Shown here: piece by piece, positions 16,001 to 23,848 of the stretch
Layout of the letters: each line of letters starts with the position of its first letter
Numbering within the stretch: position 1 is the stretch's first letter
NCBI GenBank assembly: GCA_945877235.1
Contig: CAMCRF010000005.1
Coordinates: 83,249-147,248 of the forward strand
DNA length: 64,000 nt
Direction: 5' to 3'
Source of the DNA: Bordetella parapertussis
GTDB taxonomy: Bacteria > Pseudomonadota > Gammaproteobacteria > Burkholderiales > Burkholderiaceae_A
The notes under the pieces: generated by a model
Databases searched by the model: none
What the model saw: the letters and a program-made list of their open reading frames with translations, nothing else
Told to the model about the DNA's origin: nothing
Position numbers and translations under genes: made by a program

Positions 16001-17064
16001 TCCCCGTTGAATGTTGTGGCTTGTTGCGTGCTTCCGAGGTTACCCAATGACAAATTAACGGTGTCTGTTGAACCCGTCGTATCTTCAAAACTCACAGTCA
16101 GGGCCGAAACGGTGTCGTTCAGAGCAAAGGTTGTTGCATGCTCAGCGTTGTTTAGTGTGAGAGTTGCCCCACCCGACGACGTCGCCGCAACCTCAAATGA
16201 CGAAACACCCGACCACTGAGCAAGATCCAGAGTGGTTGCGGAGCGATTATTGAGCACAACCGACTCAACGCCATCCATAGTCACAAGAATCGTGCCGTCT
16301 GCGTTGTTTCCGTTGGAACGGAGCGTAAGCGTATCCGCATCGGTTGAACCGATCAGCTTGTCGCCATCCTTGAGCGAATCCCCCAGCGTTGCAACAAAAT
16401 TATCTTTGCCAGAGGTACCCGTGAAGGTGCGAACCGTCGCAGATGCAGAGAGAGCGACCTCATTGATAGCAGCCGCAGCCGCTTGGTCGGTTGCCTGGGT
16501 GATACCAGAAGTAACGAGCGCGGTGATTTCGTCAGCTGTGGTTGTTGCACCGACTGCGGCCAGCGTTGTGGTGCCGGCATTTGCGCCAGGCGCTGCGAGC
16601 ACTGCGTTGACGAATGCGACTTGCTCATCGGCGGTGTCGAGTGCAGCGGTGAATGAGACTGCTGCGGTGGTCTTGTTCGCAACGATAGTTGCGTCAGCAC
16701 CCTGAGCCCCGTCGAGGATGTACATGACCATTTCGGCGCGGACGGCTGCAGGATCTTTCCCGTCGACCACAACCTTGGTGGTGTACACGCCCTGCCAGTA
16801 AGCCAGACCTTCGCTGTCGACATTGCGACCGAACAGGTTGTTGTAGACCTTGTTGATGAACGCCGTTGCGGACCCTGTGCTGGAACCGTAGATGGCGGCG
16901 AACTCTGCTTGAGCAGCGTTACCGAAGGCGGCGCCGAGAAGGATTTCATTGCCGTTCAGATTGTTTTCAAGGACGGTAGCCCAGTAGGCGAGACCCTCGG
17001 GGTCTGCGGGGCGGCCATAGTAGGCGATGTAGAACTTCTGCAAGCGACTGGTATCAACGGCCAT
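13084..17064 (-). CDS. Giant DUF4214 surface protein (S-layer-like)
   Basis: 1,326 residues. The N-terminus has two DUF4214 repeats, LQKFYIAYYGRPADPEGLAYW (residues 8-28; first 20 shown as LQKFYIAYYGRPADPEGLAY) and FINKVYNNLFGRNVDSEGLAYW near 69, as in RsaA-type S-layer and other secreted proteins. The rest is Ser/Thr/Gly/Ala-rich beta-strand repeats with almost no Cys, suggesting a parallel beta-helix or adhesin shaft. There is no N-terminal signal peptide, which fits type I secretion through a C-terminal signal, but no type I transporter is in the window. An AGGAG lies seven bases before the ATG. A Crp-type site lies 89 bases upstream. It is probably an abundant surface layer or adhesin. 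Confidence 0.85.
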   Translation of the reverse strand: MAVDTSRLQKFYIAYYGRPADPEGLAYWATVLENNLNGNEILLGAAFGNAAQAEFAAIYGSSTGSATAFINKVYNNLFGRNVDSEGLAYWQGVYTTKVVVDGKDPAAVRAEMVMYILDGAQGADATIVANKTTAAVSFTAALDTADEQVAFVNAVLAAPGANAGTTTLAAVGATTTADEITALVTSGITQATDQAAAAAINEVALSASATVRTFTGTSGKDNFVATLGDSLKDGDKLIGSTDADTLTLRSNGNNADGTILVTMDGVESVVLNNRSATTLDLAQWSGVSSFEVAATSSGGATLTLNNAEHATTFALNDTVSALTVSFEDTTGSTDTVNLSLGNLGSTQQATTFNGDNETVAIVASGTSSILLDASAEAVTLTGSGRLTLDLGGDLVSSVNASTLADGGLTLRVSASDTITITGTSTGDTFTFTNAFTSADVINGGLGTDTLSITALTSATSGNVTRPGATGTTNVETLTINASGIEYAVTLSSAAFSTINLAEASATTTFNVLNTTPGTQVAIQSMTTAGGAIVVAYSGTDAVDVGSIVLSGSATNTATTVRVSGVDTATISAAGSGTKTFANISVDDGAETVSLTQGKSGNLTVTTLLVSGTVTDLTFGATDNGELTVSGLDRDQSSSFDRLNVTNLAVTTAGGSGTVTLSPAMSFNSGLAKVTITGSNSSDVYLGVISANEGAVIDLDVVLTDEAGLGANGGQGLSIYINNSGSIDANIAVGSGIAYATAINAGAASGSITGLSITVGASGTYVGGGVAAKTVAASTLTANAEGSLTLGGIDADSTVGLVTIAQTSSGLVSVGNVTGSGIAGLSVTLGQTSTVTVGSITDGKTFGTIAGTLGKDADLTLDVLTASGTTTTAGFGGVAISDVGASATVNLGSATIAGTTASIGIGDISVSGTTNVRIDLEGLRATATIGSLTLTAGTSGTIAVSGITSDTKSIGNISLTMGAGGVISVGDIQAVSSTIGTVSINGASATTIAGLKASGIGNITLGSGNTTVSGEFVATNFGDITINTDRVDLNVSALEATNITMGAVVINGSGVTFDVGSAQGSVTMASLTVSNTSGTTNIDLGSAAAVTAGIVLNAGGSVVLDLSSGAAAQTVSARASGNTIYLSTKGDTIELAPSTGVDRVYIDRAGGVSASAGLTESTIRGFDFASSTTEDKIYLGASASLFGLLSASTYGASAHSTDALNVVFLKSAGEGLAIDNNEGAVMSATQVIIVGTGVDAGSIASALKWIGANLSATTTAVASAAQVGVMFYNASGQNTQLWVVGLSATLASTFTATAAHEVDLIATFDSNIERFSGSTFNDTFNHG

Positions 17065-17124
17065 TTAAGGGCTCCTGTGTAAAAAATTAGTTGAGGACCT
17101 GTGTAGGTCTTTTCTCAAGTTGGA

Positions 17125-17208
17125 TTGAATCACACCGAAAAGCAAGAAAGATGTGACAACTGTCACATCTCTCCCAAAGTCCCGAGTGGCGTTGTATTCA
17201 TACAACGG
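17125..17208. promoter_or_regulatory. Divergent control region with two palindromes
   Basis: This space lies between the DUF4214 gene and wzm. TGTGACAACTGTCACA (17153-17168) is a perfect Crp-consensus palindrome inside a ten-base-arm inverted repeat (17151-17170 plus flanks). On the minus strand a weak -10 box TTCAAT (17125-17130) lies at the spacing expected of class II Crp activation. A second perfect palindrome, CGTTGTAT-TC-ATACAACG (17191-17208), is a candidate operator for another factor. The palindromes are seen directly; the regulation is inferred. Confidence 0.7.
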
Positions 17209-17254
17209 GCGCTCGCCACCCCTCCCTTAGCGCCAAGACGTACAATACCACCGC

Positions 17255-18058
17255 ATGTTGACACGCGCATTTGGGCTTTCCCCAAGACACCTCCATCTCC
17301 TCTTTGGTGCGGTGCAGCGTGAATTTCTGCAACGCCACCAAGGAGCGCTGCTCGGTGCAGCCTGGTCGTTTCTGCAGCCCCTGGCGCTCATTGCAATTTA
17401 CACCCTCGTGTTTTCCAAGGTCATGCAGGGGCGCATGCCAGGTGTTACGGGAGAGTTTGGCTACAGCCTGTACTTGTGCGCAGGGCTGCTGCCGTGGGGC
17501 TTCTTCGCTGAGGGCCTCGCCCGCGGCCAAAATGCCTTCCTTGAGCATGCTGGGCTGATGCGACGTGCTCAGGTTCCACTCATGCTGCCCCCCCTGGCGG
17601 CGCTTATGGGCGCATTACTTAACTTCTCAATCATCGGCCTGCTCTTTGCAGTTGTCCTCGCCCTAGTAGGAAGTCTGCCCTCCTTAGACGGGCTCGGCCT
17701 ATTTCTAGCAGCCCTATGCATTCAACTCTGGCTAGCGCTCGCACTGGGGGTGCTGCTGGGCGTACTCACGGTCTTCTTCAGGGACATCGCGCCCGCTACA
17801 GGGCTCTTGCTGCAGTTTGGCTTCTGGTTCACACCTATCGTCTACCCGGTGAGTGTGCTGCCCGGCTGGGCGGCTGAGCTGCTGGCCTGGGTCAACCCCA
17901 TGTTCAACCTGGTGGCCTGGCACCAGGCAGCAGTCCTTCACCAGCCCGCACCTGCGCTTAGCAGCTTATTGCCCGCAATGGTCTGGGCACTGCTGGCAAG
18001 CATCGCGGCCTGGATACTCATGCGGCGCCACGGCGCCGAGATTCCAGACCTGGTCTAG
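17255..18058 (+). CDS. wzm: O-antigen/polysaccharide ABC exporter, membrane subunit
   Basis: 267 residues, ABC-2 permease of the polysaccharide export type, with about six membrane segments. The N-terminal VQREFLQRHQGALLGAAWSFLQPLAL is the typical cytoplasmic connection before TM1, and the C-terminal half has FGFWFTPIVYPVSVLP and NPMFNLVAWHQAAV, which are conserved in Wzm/TagG/KpsM proteins. Together with Wzt it moves a finished undecaprenyl-linked glycan across the inner membrane. It is followed after eight bases by a methyltransferase gene, while its ATPase partner (21215-22492) is on the opposite strand, an unusual split. Confidence 0.92.
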   Translation: MLTRAFGLSPRHLHLLFGAVQREFLQRHQGALLGAAWSFLQPLALIAIYTLVFSKVMQGRMPGVTGEFGYSLYLCAGLLPWGFFAEGLARGQNAFLEHAGLMRRAQVPLMLPPLAALMGALLNFSIIGLLFAVVLALVGSLPSLDGLGLFLAALCIQLWLALALGVLLGVLTVFFRDIAPATGLLLQFGFWFTPIVYPVSVLPGWAAELLAWVNPMFNLVAWHQAAVLHQPAPALSSLLPAMVWALLASIAAWILMRRHGAEIPDLV

Positions 18059-18066
18059 GCGCATTC

Positions 18067-18981
18067 ATGCCCAATCGAACGCAGCTCAAGCGCATTCCCC
18101 TCGTTGGCCCAGCCCTGGCCTGGCTCGCAGCCGTCAGAGATGCCCGACACACCAAACAGCTGGCCCACGCAATTCAGGCCCAGCTAGCAGAACAGGAAGC
18201 AGCATTCACCAGAGCACTTGAGGCTGCGGCAGCCCAGGCCAGGGAGCGAGAAGCTGCGCTTCGGACAGAATTCGCAGCAGCGCTTGAAGCGGAACGGGCC
18301 GAACGCACTCAAAAATCCTCGCTCCCGCCAGCGGTTTACCTAGCCCTTGAGGAACGGCTTCGCGGCCCCAACACCGATGTACTTAGCAAACTTGGCGCCT
18401 ACTCGGTGTACGCCGAGCAGGTCAAGCCACTGGGGCTGCCCGCGGTGGACCTGGGCTGCGGTCGGGGTGAACTGTTGCAGATCTTCGAGCGGGCCCAACT
18501 CCCAGCCGCGGGCATCGACAGCAGCCCCACCATGGTCCAGGAGTGTGCTTCGAAGGTGCTCACCGCCATTCAAGACGACGCGCTGGACTGGCTTGGCCGC
18601 CAGCCCCCGGCAAGCCTGGGGCTGGTCAGCGCCATCCATGTGGTGGAGCACCTGCCGCCCGGCGCACTCTGGTCGCTCCTGACACAGGCCCACCGCGTGT
18701 TGGCACCGGGTGGACTGCTCATCCTCGAGACACCCAATCCCGAGAACCTACAGGTCGCAAGCTACTCCTTCTGGCTTGACCCCACGCACCGAGCCCCACT
18801 GCCCCCTCCTCTGTTAGAAAACCTCACCCAGCTTGCAGGCTTTGAGACGCAAGAGGTCCTTCGGCTAAGCCCCTACCCTTCAACGCCAATTGCGTCTGAG
18901 GACCCCACCCTCGCACTGCTCCACAAGCTGCTCTATTGCGGCCAGGACTACGCCCATGTCTGCTTCCGACCGCCGTCCTGA
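18067..18981 (+). CDS. SAM-dependent methyltransferase with coiled-coil N-terminus
   Basis: 304 residues. Residues about 40-85 form an Ala/Glu/Arg-rich coiled coil. The C-terminal part is a class I methyltransferase: VDLGCGRGELLQIFERAQL (motif I, SAM binding), AAGIDSS (motif II), then AIHVVEHLPP and GGLLILETPNPENL. Enzymes of this build linked to Wzm/Wzt (for example WbdD) cap the non-reducing end of O-antigen and set its length; the coil acts as a spacer. That role is inferred here from the position between wzm and a glycosyltransferase and from the glycan-binding domain on Wzt. Confidence 0.85.
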   Translation: MPNRTQLKRIPLVGPALAWLAAVRDARHTKQLAHAIQAQLAEQEAAFTRALEAAAAQAREREAALRTEFAAALEAERAERTQKSSLPPAVYLALEERLRGPNTDVLSKLGAYSVYAEQVKPLGLPAVDLGCGRGELLQIFERAQLPAAGIDSSPTMVQECASKVLTAIQDDALDWLGRQPPASLGLVSAIHVVEHLPPGALWSLLTQAHRVLAPGGLLILETPNPENLQVASYSFWLDPTHRAPLPPPLLENLTQLAGFETQEVLRLSPYPSTPIASEDPTLALLHKLLYCGQDYAHVCFRPPS

Positions 18982-21232
18982 GCCAGCGGGCGCCTGGCGC
19001 CTCAGCGGCCCGCTTGCGGGCAGCTACAGCCTCGCACTGGTAAATCGACGGCTCATGGCCGCCCTCGAAGAGGTGGGCATGCCCGTGGAGGCCGCAGAGG
19101 GCGGGGTACCCCGCTCGGCCGTGCTGCTGGTGAATAACTTTCCGCCCTTTCCGGCCACCTACTCCGAAAATGGGCTCAACCTCTTCGCCAGCTATGCCTG
19201 GGAGGAGACGGGCTACCCCTGGGACTGGGTGCAGACCATCAACCAGGTGCTCGACGGCCTCACAGTGGTGAGCCCGTATGTGAAAAAGGTCTTGCGAGAG
19301 GCGGGTATATCTAAGCCGATTGCGGTGGTGGGGAATGGGGTTGACCATGTGCCCCAGGCTGCACCGCGCGACCAACCGCCCGAGCGGTTTGTTTTCCTGC
19401 ATGTCAGCACGGGCCTTGCACGAAAGGGCCTTGACTGCATGCTGCAGGCCTATGGCCAGGCCTTTCGCAGCGAAGATGCGGTGGAACTGATCATCAAGAC
19501 CACCCCTAACGACACCAACTGCCTGGAGAACGCACTCAGCGCCGTGAGAGACCAAGGTGCCCAGGCGCCCATGGTGACCGTCATCAACGAAGACTGGACG
19601 ACAGAGGCCCTCTGGGCCCTGATGCAACGGGCACAGGTGCTTGTGATGCCCAGTCGCGCGGAGGGCTTTGGGCTTCCCCTAGCCGAAGCGGCCAAGCTTG
19701 GCGTGCTTGGATTGGTTACGGACCACGGTGGGCCAATGGCTTTTGCAGACGCTGAGAATGCACTCTTGATTAAGAGCGACTTTGCGCCCTCACAATCCCA
19801 CCTGGGGCCGCACATGGCCGCGGGGCTTGCGTTACAAGACTCGCTCTGGCTGGAGCCGCGGGTTAGAGCGCTTGCAGACCAGATGAAGAAGGCCGTTGGA
19901 AGCCCCGTGGCGCAACGGCAGGCGATGGCCAAACGAATGGCGAGCCGGCTCGACCGTGACTTCACCTGGGCCAGAGTCGCCCAGCGCACGCGTTTAGCAG
20001 TGGACACCCTTCGCGCCCGTGCAGAGCGGCCAGCGCCGACTGCGAGGGTGGGCTGGGTGTCGACATACAACAGCAAGTGCGGCATCGCTACCTACAGCGC
20101 TCACCTGGTTCAACACCTGGCGAGCCAGGGGCATCCTCTGCAGGTCTTTGCTAACGCAGATGCTGTGCCCCTCGCAGCAGAGGCCGAGCAAGGCATCCGG
20201 CGGCTCTGGCGTCAACAGAGCTTTATGTGGAGCACGCTTGCGGGGGGCCTCTGGGCCCATGGGTGTGACCAGGTGGTCTTTCAGCACAACCCGGGGCTCT
20301 ACCCGACCACGGGGCTAGCCCAGATGGGCGCCTTTCTGGCGGGCCTGGGGCGGCAGTGCTATGCCGATCTTCATGCCACAGATGAGCTCGAGGCGGCCAT
20401 ACAAAAGGCGCCGCAGACCCTCGGGCAGCTTCAACGGTTTAAGCGACTCTTTGTTCACAGCGTGAAAGACATGAATCGGCTGAAGGCCCTCGGCCTTGCC
20501 GACCAGGCCTGCCTCTTTCCTCATGGAGTCTACCCGCCAGCCACTGAAAGCCAGCGGGAGGCGGCCCGAGCCTGGCTACAGCAGCGCGCGCCCTGGCTGA
20601 CGCACGCCCCAAGCAGCCCAGGCGGTCCGAGTGATATGCAACCCCCATTGCTGGCCTGCTTTGGATTTGTCATGCGGCACAAAGGCTTTGAGCAGCTGCT
20701 TGCGGCCTTGGCGCAGATGGACGGCCCCCAAGCGCCCAGGCTGCTCATGCTGACCGCGCTCTACCCCGCAGAGGATTCTCGGCTGGAGTCCGAACGGCTT
20801 GATGGGCTGGTGGCGGCACTTGGCCTTTCGGACCGCGTGCTGCGGGTCACAGAGTTTCTGCCCGAGGCGCTTGCCGTGGCCCTCATCGCCGAGACGGATC
20901 TGGCGGTCTACCCCTACCAACACTCCGAGGAATCAGCCAGTGGCGCGGTCCGCATGGCGCTGGCGGCCCACTGCCCGGTGGCCGTCACTCCGCTCGATAT
21001 TTTTGCCGACGTGGATGGCGCTGTCACCAGACTTCCGGGCACGACTGCAGAGGCAATTGCCACGGGGCTCACCGAGCTCTTGAGCCAGCCTGAAAGGCTT
21101 GCCGCCATGAGGGCCTCTGCGAAAGCCTACGCCGAGTCCCACCAGTGGTCACGCCTAGCCCAACAGCTTAGGCAGATCCTCCAGGGCGATTGGGCTGACC
21201 CCTTCCCCGATGGGCTACTCGATCTGCCCTGA
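18956..21232 (+). CDS. Bifunctional-looking glycosyltransferase with two GT-B domains
   Basis: 758 residues from ATG 18956, overlapping the methyltransferase stop by 26 bases; the frame is open further upstream but there it lies inside the methyltransferase. The first GT4-type domain includes VVGNGVD, FLHVSTGLARKGLD and MPSRAEGFGLPLAEAAKLGV (E-x7-E). The second, after about residue 360, starts VGWVSTYNSKCGIATYSAHL and includes GFVMRHKGFEQLL and a degenerate tail VYPYQHSEESASGAVRMALA. Such tandem enzymes polymerise or finish O-antigen chains in ABC-transporter-dependent pathways. Mannose or a deoxymannose is a likely donor given gmd/fcl nearby, but this is inference. Confidence 0.85.
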   Translation: MSASDRRPEPAGAWRLSGPLAGSYSLALVNRRLMAALEEVGMPVEAAEGGVPRSAVLLVNNFPPFPATYSENGLNLFASYAWEETGYPWDWVQTINQVLDGLTVVSPYVKKVLREAGISKPIAVVGNGVDHVPQAAPRDQPPERFVFLHVSTGLARKGLDCMLQAYGQAFRSEDAVELIIKTTPNDTNCLENALSAVRDQGAQAPMVTVINEDWTTEALWALMQRAQVLVMPSRAEGFGLPLAEAAKLGVLGLVTDHGGPMAFADAENALLIKSDFAPSQSHLGPHMAAGLALQDSLWLEPRVRALADQMKKAVGSPVAQRQAMAKRMASRLDRDFTWARVAQRTRLAVDTLRARAERPAPTARVGWVSTYNSKCGIATYSAHLVQHLASQGHPLQVFANADAVPLAAEAEQGIRRLWRQQSFMWSTLAGGLWAHGCDQVVFQHNPGLYPTTGLAQMGAFLAGLGRQCYADLHATDELEAAIQKAPQTLGQLQRFKRLFVHSVKDMNRLKALGLADQACLFPHGVYPPATESQREAARAWLQQRAPWLTHAPSSPGGPSDMQPPLLACFGFVMRHKGFEQLLAALAQMDGPQAPRLLMLTALYPAEDSRLESERLDGLVAALGLSDRVLRVTEFLPEALAVALIAETDLAVYPYQHSEESASGAVRMALAAHCPVAVTPLDIFADVDGAVTRLPGTTAEAIATGLTELLSQPERLAAMRASAKAYAESHQWSRLAQQLRQILQGDWADPFPDGLLDLP

Positions 21233-22492
21233 AGGCGGCTCAATGACGTGTCGGGTATGGGGCCGCAGGTTAATGAAGCCGTCCCAGAGCGGATCCGCGT
21301 AAACGCGACGCACGACGAGCTTCGCCAGGCCATGGGCGTACCAGAGCTGGCGAGAAAAACTCCCCTCCCCAAAGGCTTCACAGGCCAATCCCAGCGTAAC
21401 GTTGTATTCGCCCTCCACCAGGTCGCACCGAAATGAAAACTCGGTCTCGACAAGATCCCCAGGAGCCGCTGCCTGGGTGGAAATGTGCTGGCAATAGGTG
21501 TTGGTCTCGAACACCACCACCCCAAACTTGTTGCGCACCTTAAAGCCCACATGCGGATCGGGTGCGTGGCGAGTCATGCGGAATCGAATCAAAAGGCTCA
21601 CCGGCTGGCCGCAGTCCACAGACTGGATGGCGACCCCCTGGGCGTCACGCCACTCAATACAATCCAGCAACGCACTATCGGATTGCATGGACCCGGTCTG
21701 GCTGATCTGCACGGCATCGGCTGCGTCTGTGCGCTGAATCAGGTGGCTGGACTCATAGAGGTCGATCGCCTGCTGAACGGGGCCATCAAAAACCAATCGA
21801 CCCTGCTCAAGCAGCAGGGCTCGGCGACAGAGGTGATAGGCAGTCTGCATGCCGTGGGTCACGAACAAGAGGCTTGTGCCCTGCTCAACAAAACTGGAAA
21901 TCAGCTCAAAGCACTTCTGCTGAAAAAAGATGTCGCCCACTGACAGGGCCTCGTCGACGATCAACACATCGGGCCGAACCGCCACAGCCACAGCGAAGGC
22001 CAGGCGCATCTGCATACCACTCGAATAGGTGCGCACAGGCTCTGAGATGGCAGGGCCGATGTCGGCAAACTCGAGAATCCAGTCTGTACGGTCGGCAACC
22101 TCCTGCGCGGTTAGGCCCTGCACCTGTCCCGCAAGCTTGAGATTGTCGTATCCAGAAAACTCGGGATGAAACCCCAAGCCCAGTTCCAGGAGGCCGCGAA
22201 GCCGCCCCCGAAGCGCAAACCGGCCCTCATTGGCGCGGATTACCCCGGTGAGCAGCTTGAGCAGCGTGCTCTTGCCCGCGCCATTCTGACCAATGACGGC
22301 AATGGACTCACCCGCAGCCATGGTGAAACTCACGTCCCGAAGGGCCCAGTGCTGCTGGTGTCGCGGCGGGCTAAAGGGCGAGAGCCACTCTAATAGACGG
22401 TCTGTGGGCCGTGCGTAGCTTCGGTAGCACTTGCCCAGTTGCTGCGCCTCGATGACGGGCGGACTGGGTTCTTGTGGATTCTGCGCGACCAT
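21215..22492 (-). CDS. wzt: O-antigen ABC exporter ATPase with C-terminal glycan-binding domain
   Basis: 425 residues from ATG 22492; the frame opens at 22543 but that region holds a regulatory site. The ATPase domain has Walker A GQNGAGKST, signature YSSGMQMRLAFA and Walker B VLIVDEALSVGD, the D-loop variant typical of Wzt/TagH/KpsT. Residues from about 270 to the end form an added beta-sandwich (SALLDCIEWRDAQG, VGFKVRNKFGVVVFETNTY) like Wzt-C, which recognises the capped O-antigen end. It is convergent with the two-domain glycosyltransferase and overlaps it by 18 bases. Confidence 0.92.
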   Translation of the reverse strand: MVAQNPQEPSPPVIEAQQLGKCYRSYARPTDRLLEWLSPFSPPRHQQHWALRDVSFTMAAGESIAVIGQNGAGKSTLLKLLTGVIRANEGRFALRGRLRGLLELGLGFHPEFSGYDNLKLAGQVQGLTAQEVADRTDWILEFADIGPAISEPVRTYSSGMQMRLAFAVAVAVRPDVLIVDEALSVGDIFFQQKCFELISSFVEQGTSLLFVTHGMQTAYHLCRRALLLEQGRLVFDGPVQQAIDLYESSHLIQRTDAADAVQISQTGSMQSDSALLDCIEWRDAQGVAIQSVDCGQPVSLLIRFRMTRHAPDPHVGFKVRNKFGVVVFETNTYCQHISTQAAAPGDLVETEFSFRCDLVEGEYNVTLGLACEAFGEGSFSRQLWYAHGLAKLVVRRVYADPLWDGFINLRPHTRHVIEPPSGQIE

Positions 22493-22508
22493 CGCGCTAG
22501 TATATCGA

Positions 22509-22524
22509 TGTGATAAATCGCACA
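22509..22524. promoter_or_regulatory. Near-perfect Crp-type site between wzt and the FecR gene
   Basis: TGTGATAAATCGCACA matches TGTGA-N6-TCACA at nine of ten fixed positions. It lies 17-32 bases upstream of the wzt start and overlaps the GTG start of the FecR-domain gene, so it could control either or both of the divergent genes. Confidence 0.5.
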
Positions 22525-23841
22525 TTTCTGACAGCAGCCACACTGGTCACAATCGCGCTGAGTTCAGCCGGGGCCACGCACGCCAGTGTGGGACAAGTGA
22601 GCTACGCATCTGGACCCGTCTGGGCAGAGCGCGAGGGCGCTCGGCTTGCCCTCACCAACCAGTCTGCCGTTAACGAAGGTGACCGAATTCTCACGGGCCC
22701 TGGCGCCGTGGTTTACGTCCGGACAAAGGACGGCGGGTTTTTTATTCTGCGCGCCGACTCGAGCGGCCGGCTGATCCGCTACTTCACTCACCCCACCAAC
22801 CCCGCCCAGAGCGAGTACAGGCTCGAGATTGAGCAGGGCACCGGCCGGGTTGTATCTGGACAGGGGCCGCAGCAGGCGCGTGAGCGGTTTCGATTGAACA
22901 CACCCGTTGCGGCCATTGGCATTCGAGGCACAGACTTCACCGTGACCACCGACCAAGAGCGCACTCGCGCCGCGGTGCAGAGCGGTGCCATTAGTCTGGC
23001 CAGCCTCGGCGCAGGCTGCCTGGCCGGAGATCTCGGCGCATGCCGCACGGACTTCGCTCTGGAGTTAACCCCAAACGGCATCCCTGCTGCTGAGGTCAAC
23101 CGGCAGACACTTAAACCCACACCCGTCTCGGTTGACACCGTCATCGCCCAGCCGGTCTCAACGGTCGCACCCGTCGCGAAAACGTCAACACCCACGTCCG
23201 CATCCACATCAGCATCAGACCGAGTTCAAGAGAACAAGGCTTCAGAGCTTGCACTCTCGGTGCAAAGGCCCTCGCCGCCACCTGTCCTCGAGGCACCAAA
23301 GGCTGAGGCACCAAAGGTGGTTGAGGAACCTGGCAGCCTTCAGTGGGGTCGTTGGAAGGCGCTTGAGCAGCTCGCGCCCACCATGGCGGGTCAGGCGCTG
23401 ATCGATGCGGGCTATAGGCTCATGGCGCTCGACAACACCAACATGATTCTGCGCACGCCCTCGGTGGCTTTCAGCCTGCCGCGTGAGGGCGCTGCAAGCT
23501 TTTCGCTGCAAGGGCACGAGGGGGCATTTCGCAACCAGGCCAATGGGCAGGTCACAGCGGCAAAGGTCTCACAAGCCTCCTTAGAGATCGACTTTGCCTC
23601 CCGCTCATTCACAACGGGCTTGGCCCTTACGGGAGAGGGTGGACTCACCGCTCAGTTCAGCGCGAAGGGCAATGTTGGGGGTGAGGGTCAACTCAACAAC
23701 AATCCGCTGTCGCTGGTCGATATTCGAGGCGCGTTGGGCGGCAACACGGGTTCTGAGGCGGCCTACCTTTACAACTACAACGTCAACACAGCTCTGCAGG
23801 TCACCGGCACGACATTCTGGCGGCGCGCTCCTAAGCCATAA
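22510..23841 (+). CDS. Secreted FecR-domain protein with TbpB-like C-terminal barrel
   Basis: 443 residues, GTG start. A Sec signal peptide (INRTFLTAATLVTIALSSAGATHA) has no lipobox Cys. A FecR domain follows at about 30-190, with the hallmark FRLNTPVAAIGIRGTDFTV near 125-143. A Pro/Thr/Ser-rich linker runs from about 195 to 275. The last 160 residues are beta-rich, and ASLEIDFASRSFTTGLALTG, the gap, then GALGGNTGSEAAYLYNYN resemble the lipocalin-like barrels of TbpB/HpuA-type cargo of SLAM translocons. The next gene, seven bases away, encodes a SLAM-like barrel. I infer a surface or secreted protein exported by that partner. FecR domains in signalling proteins sit in the periplasm, but no sigma factor is nearby. 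Confidence 0.72.
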   Translation: MINRTFLTAATLVTIALSSAGATHASVGQVSYASGPVWAEREGARLALTNQSAVNEGDRILTGPGAVVYVRTKDGGFFILRADSSGRLIRYFTHPTNPAQSEYRLEIEQGTGRVVSGQGPQQARERFRLNTPVAAIGIRGTDFTVTTDQERTRAAVQSGAISLASLGAGCLAGDLGACRTDFALELTPNGIPAAEVNRQTLKPTPVSVDTVIAQPVSTVAPVAKTSTPTSASTSASDRVQENKASELALSVQRPSPPPVLEAPKAEAPKVVEEPGSLQWGRWKALEQLAPTMAGQALIDAGYRLMALDNTNMILRTPSVAFSLPREGAASFSLQGHEGAFRNQANGQVTAAKVSQASLEIDFASRSFTTGLALTGEGGLTAQFSAKGNVGGEGQLNNNPLSLVDIRGALGGNTGSEAAYLYNYNVNTALQVTGTTFWRRAPKP

Positions 23842-23848
23842 CAACCGG

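Noticed and set aside
15512..16219. Plus-strand frame of 235 codons in the same gene
   Set aside because: Same explanation: antisense of biased repeat codons, no recognisable domain.
13084..17064. Repetitive region as a CRISPR array or tandem DNA repeat
   Set aside because: The repetition is at the protein level with variable DNA; there are no regular direct repeats with spacers.
18824..19627. Minus-strand frame opposite the two-domain glycosyltransferase
   Set aside because: No recognisable motif and opposite to clear GT-B motifs.
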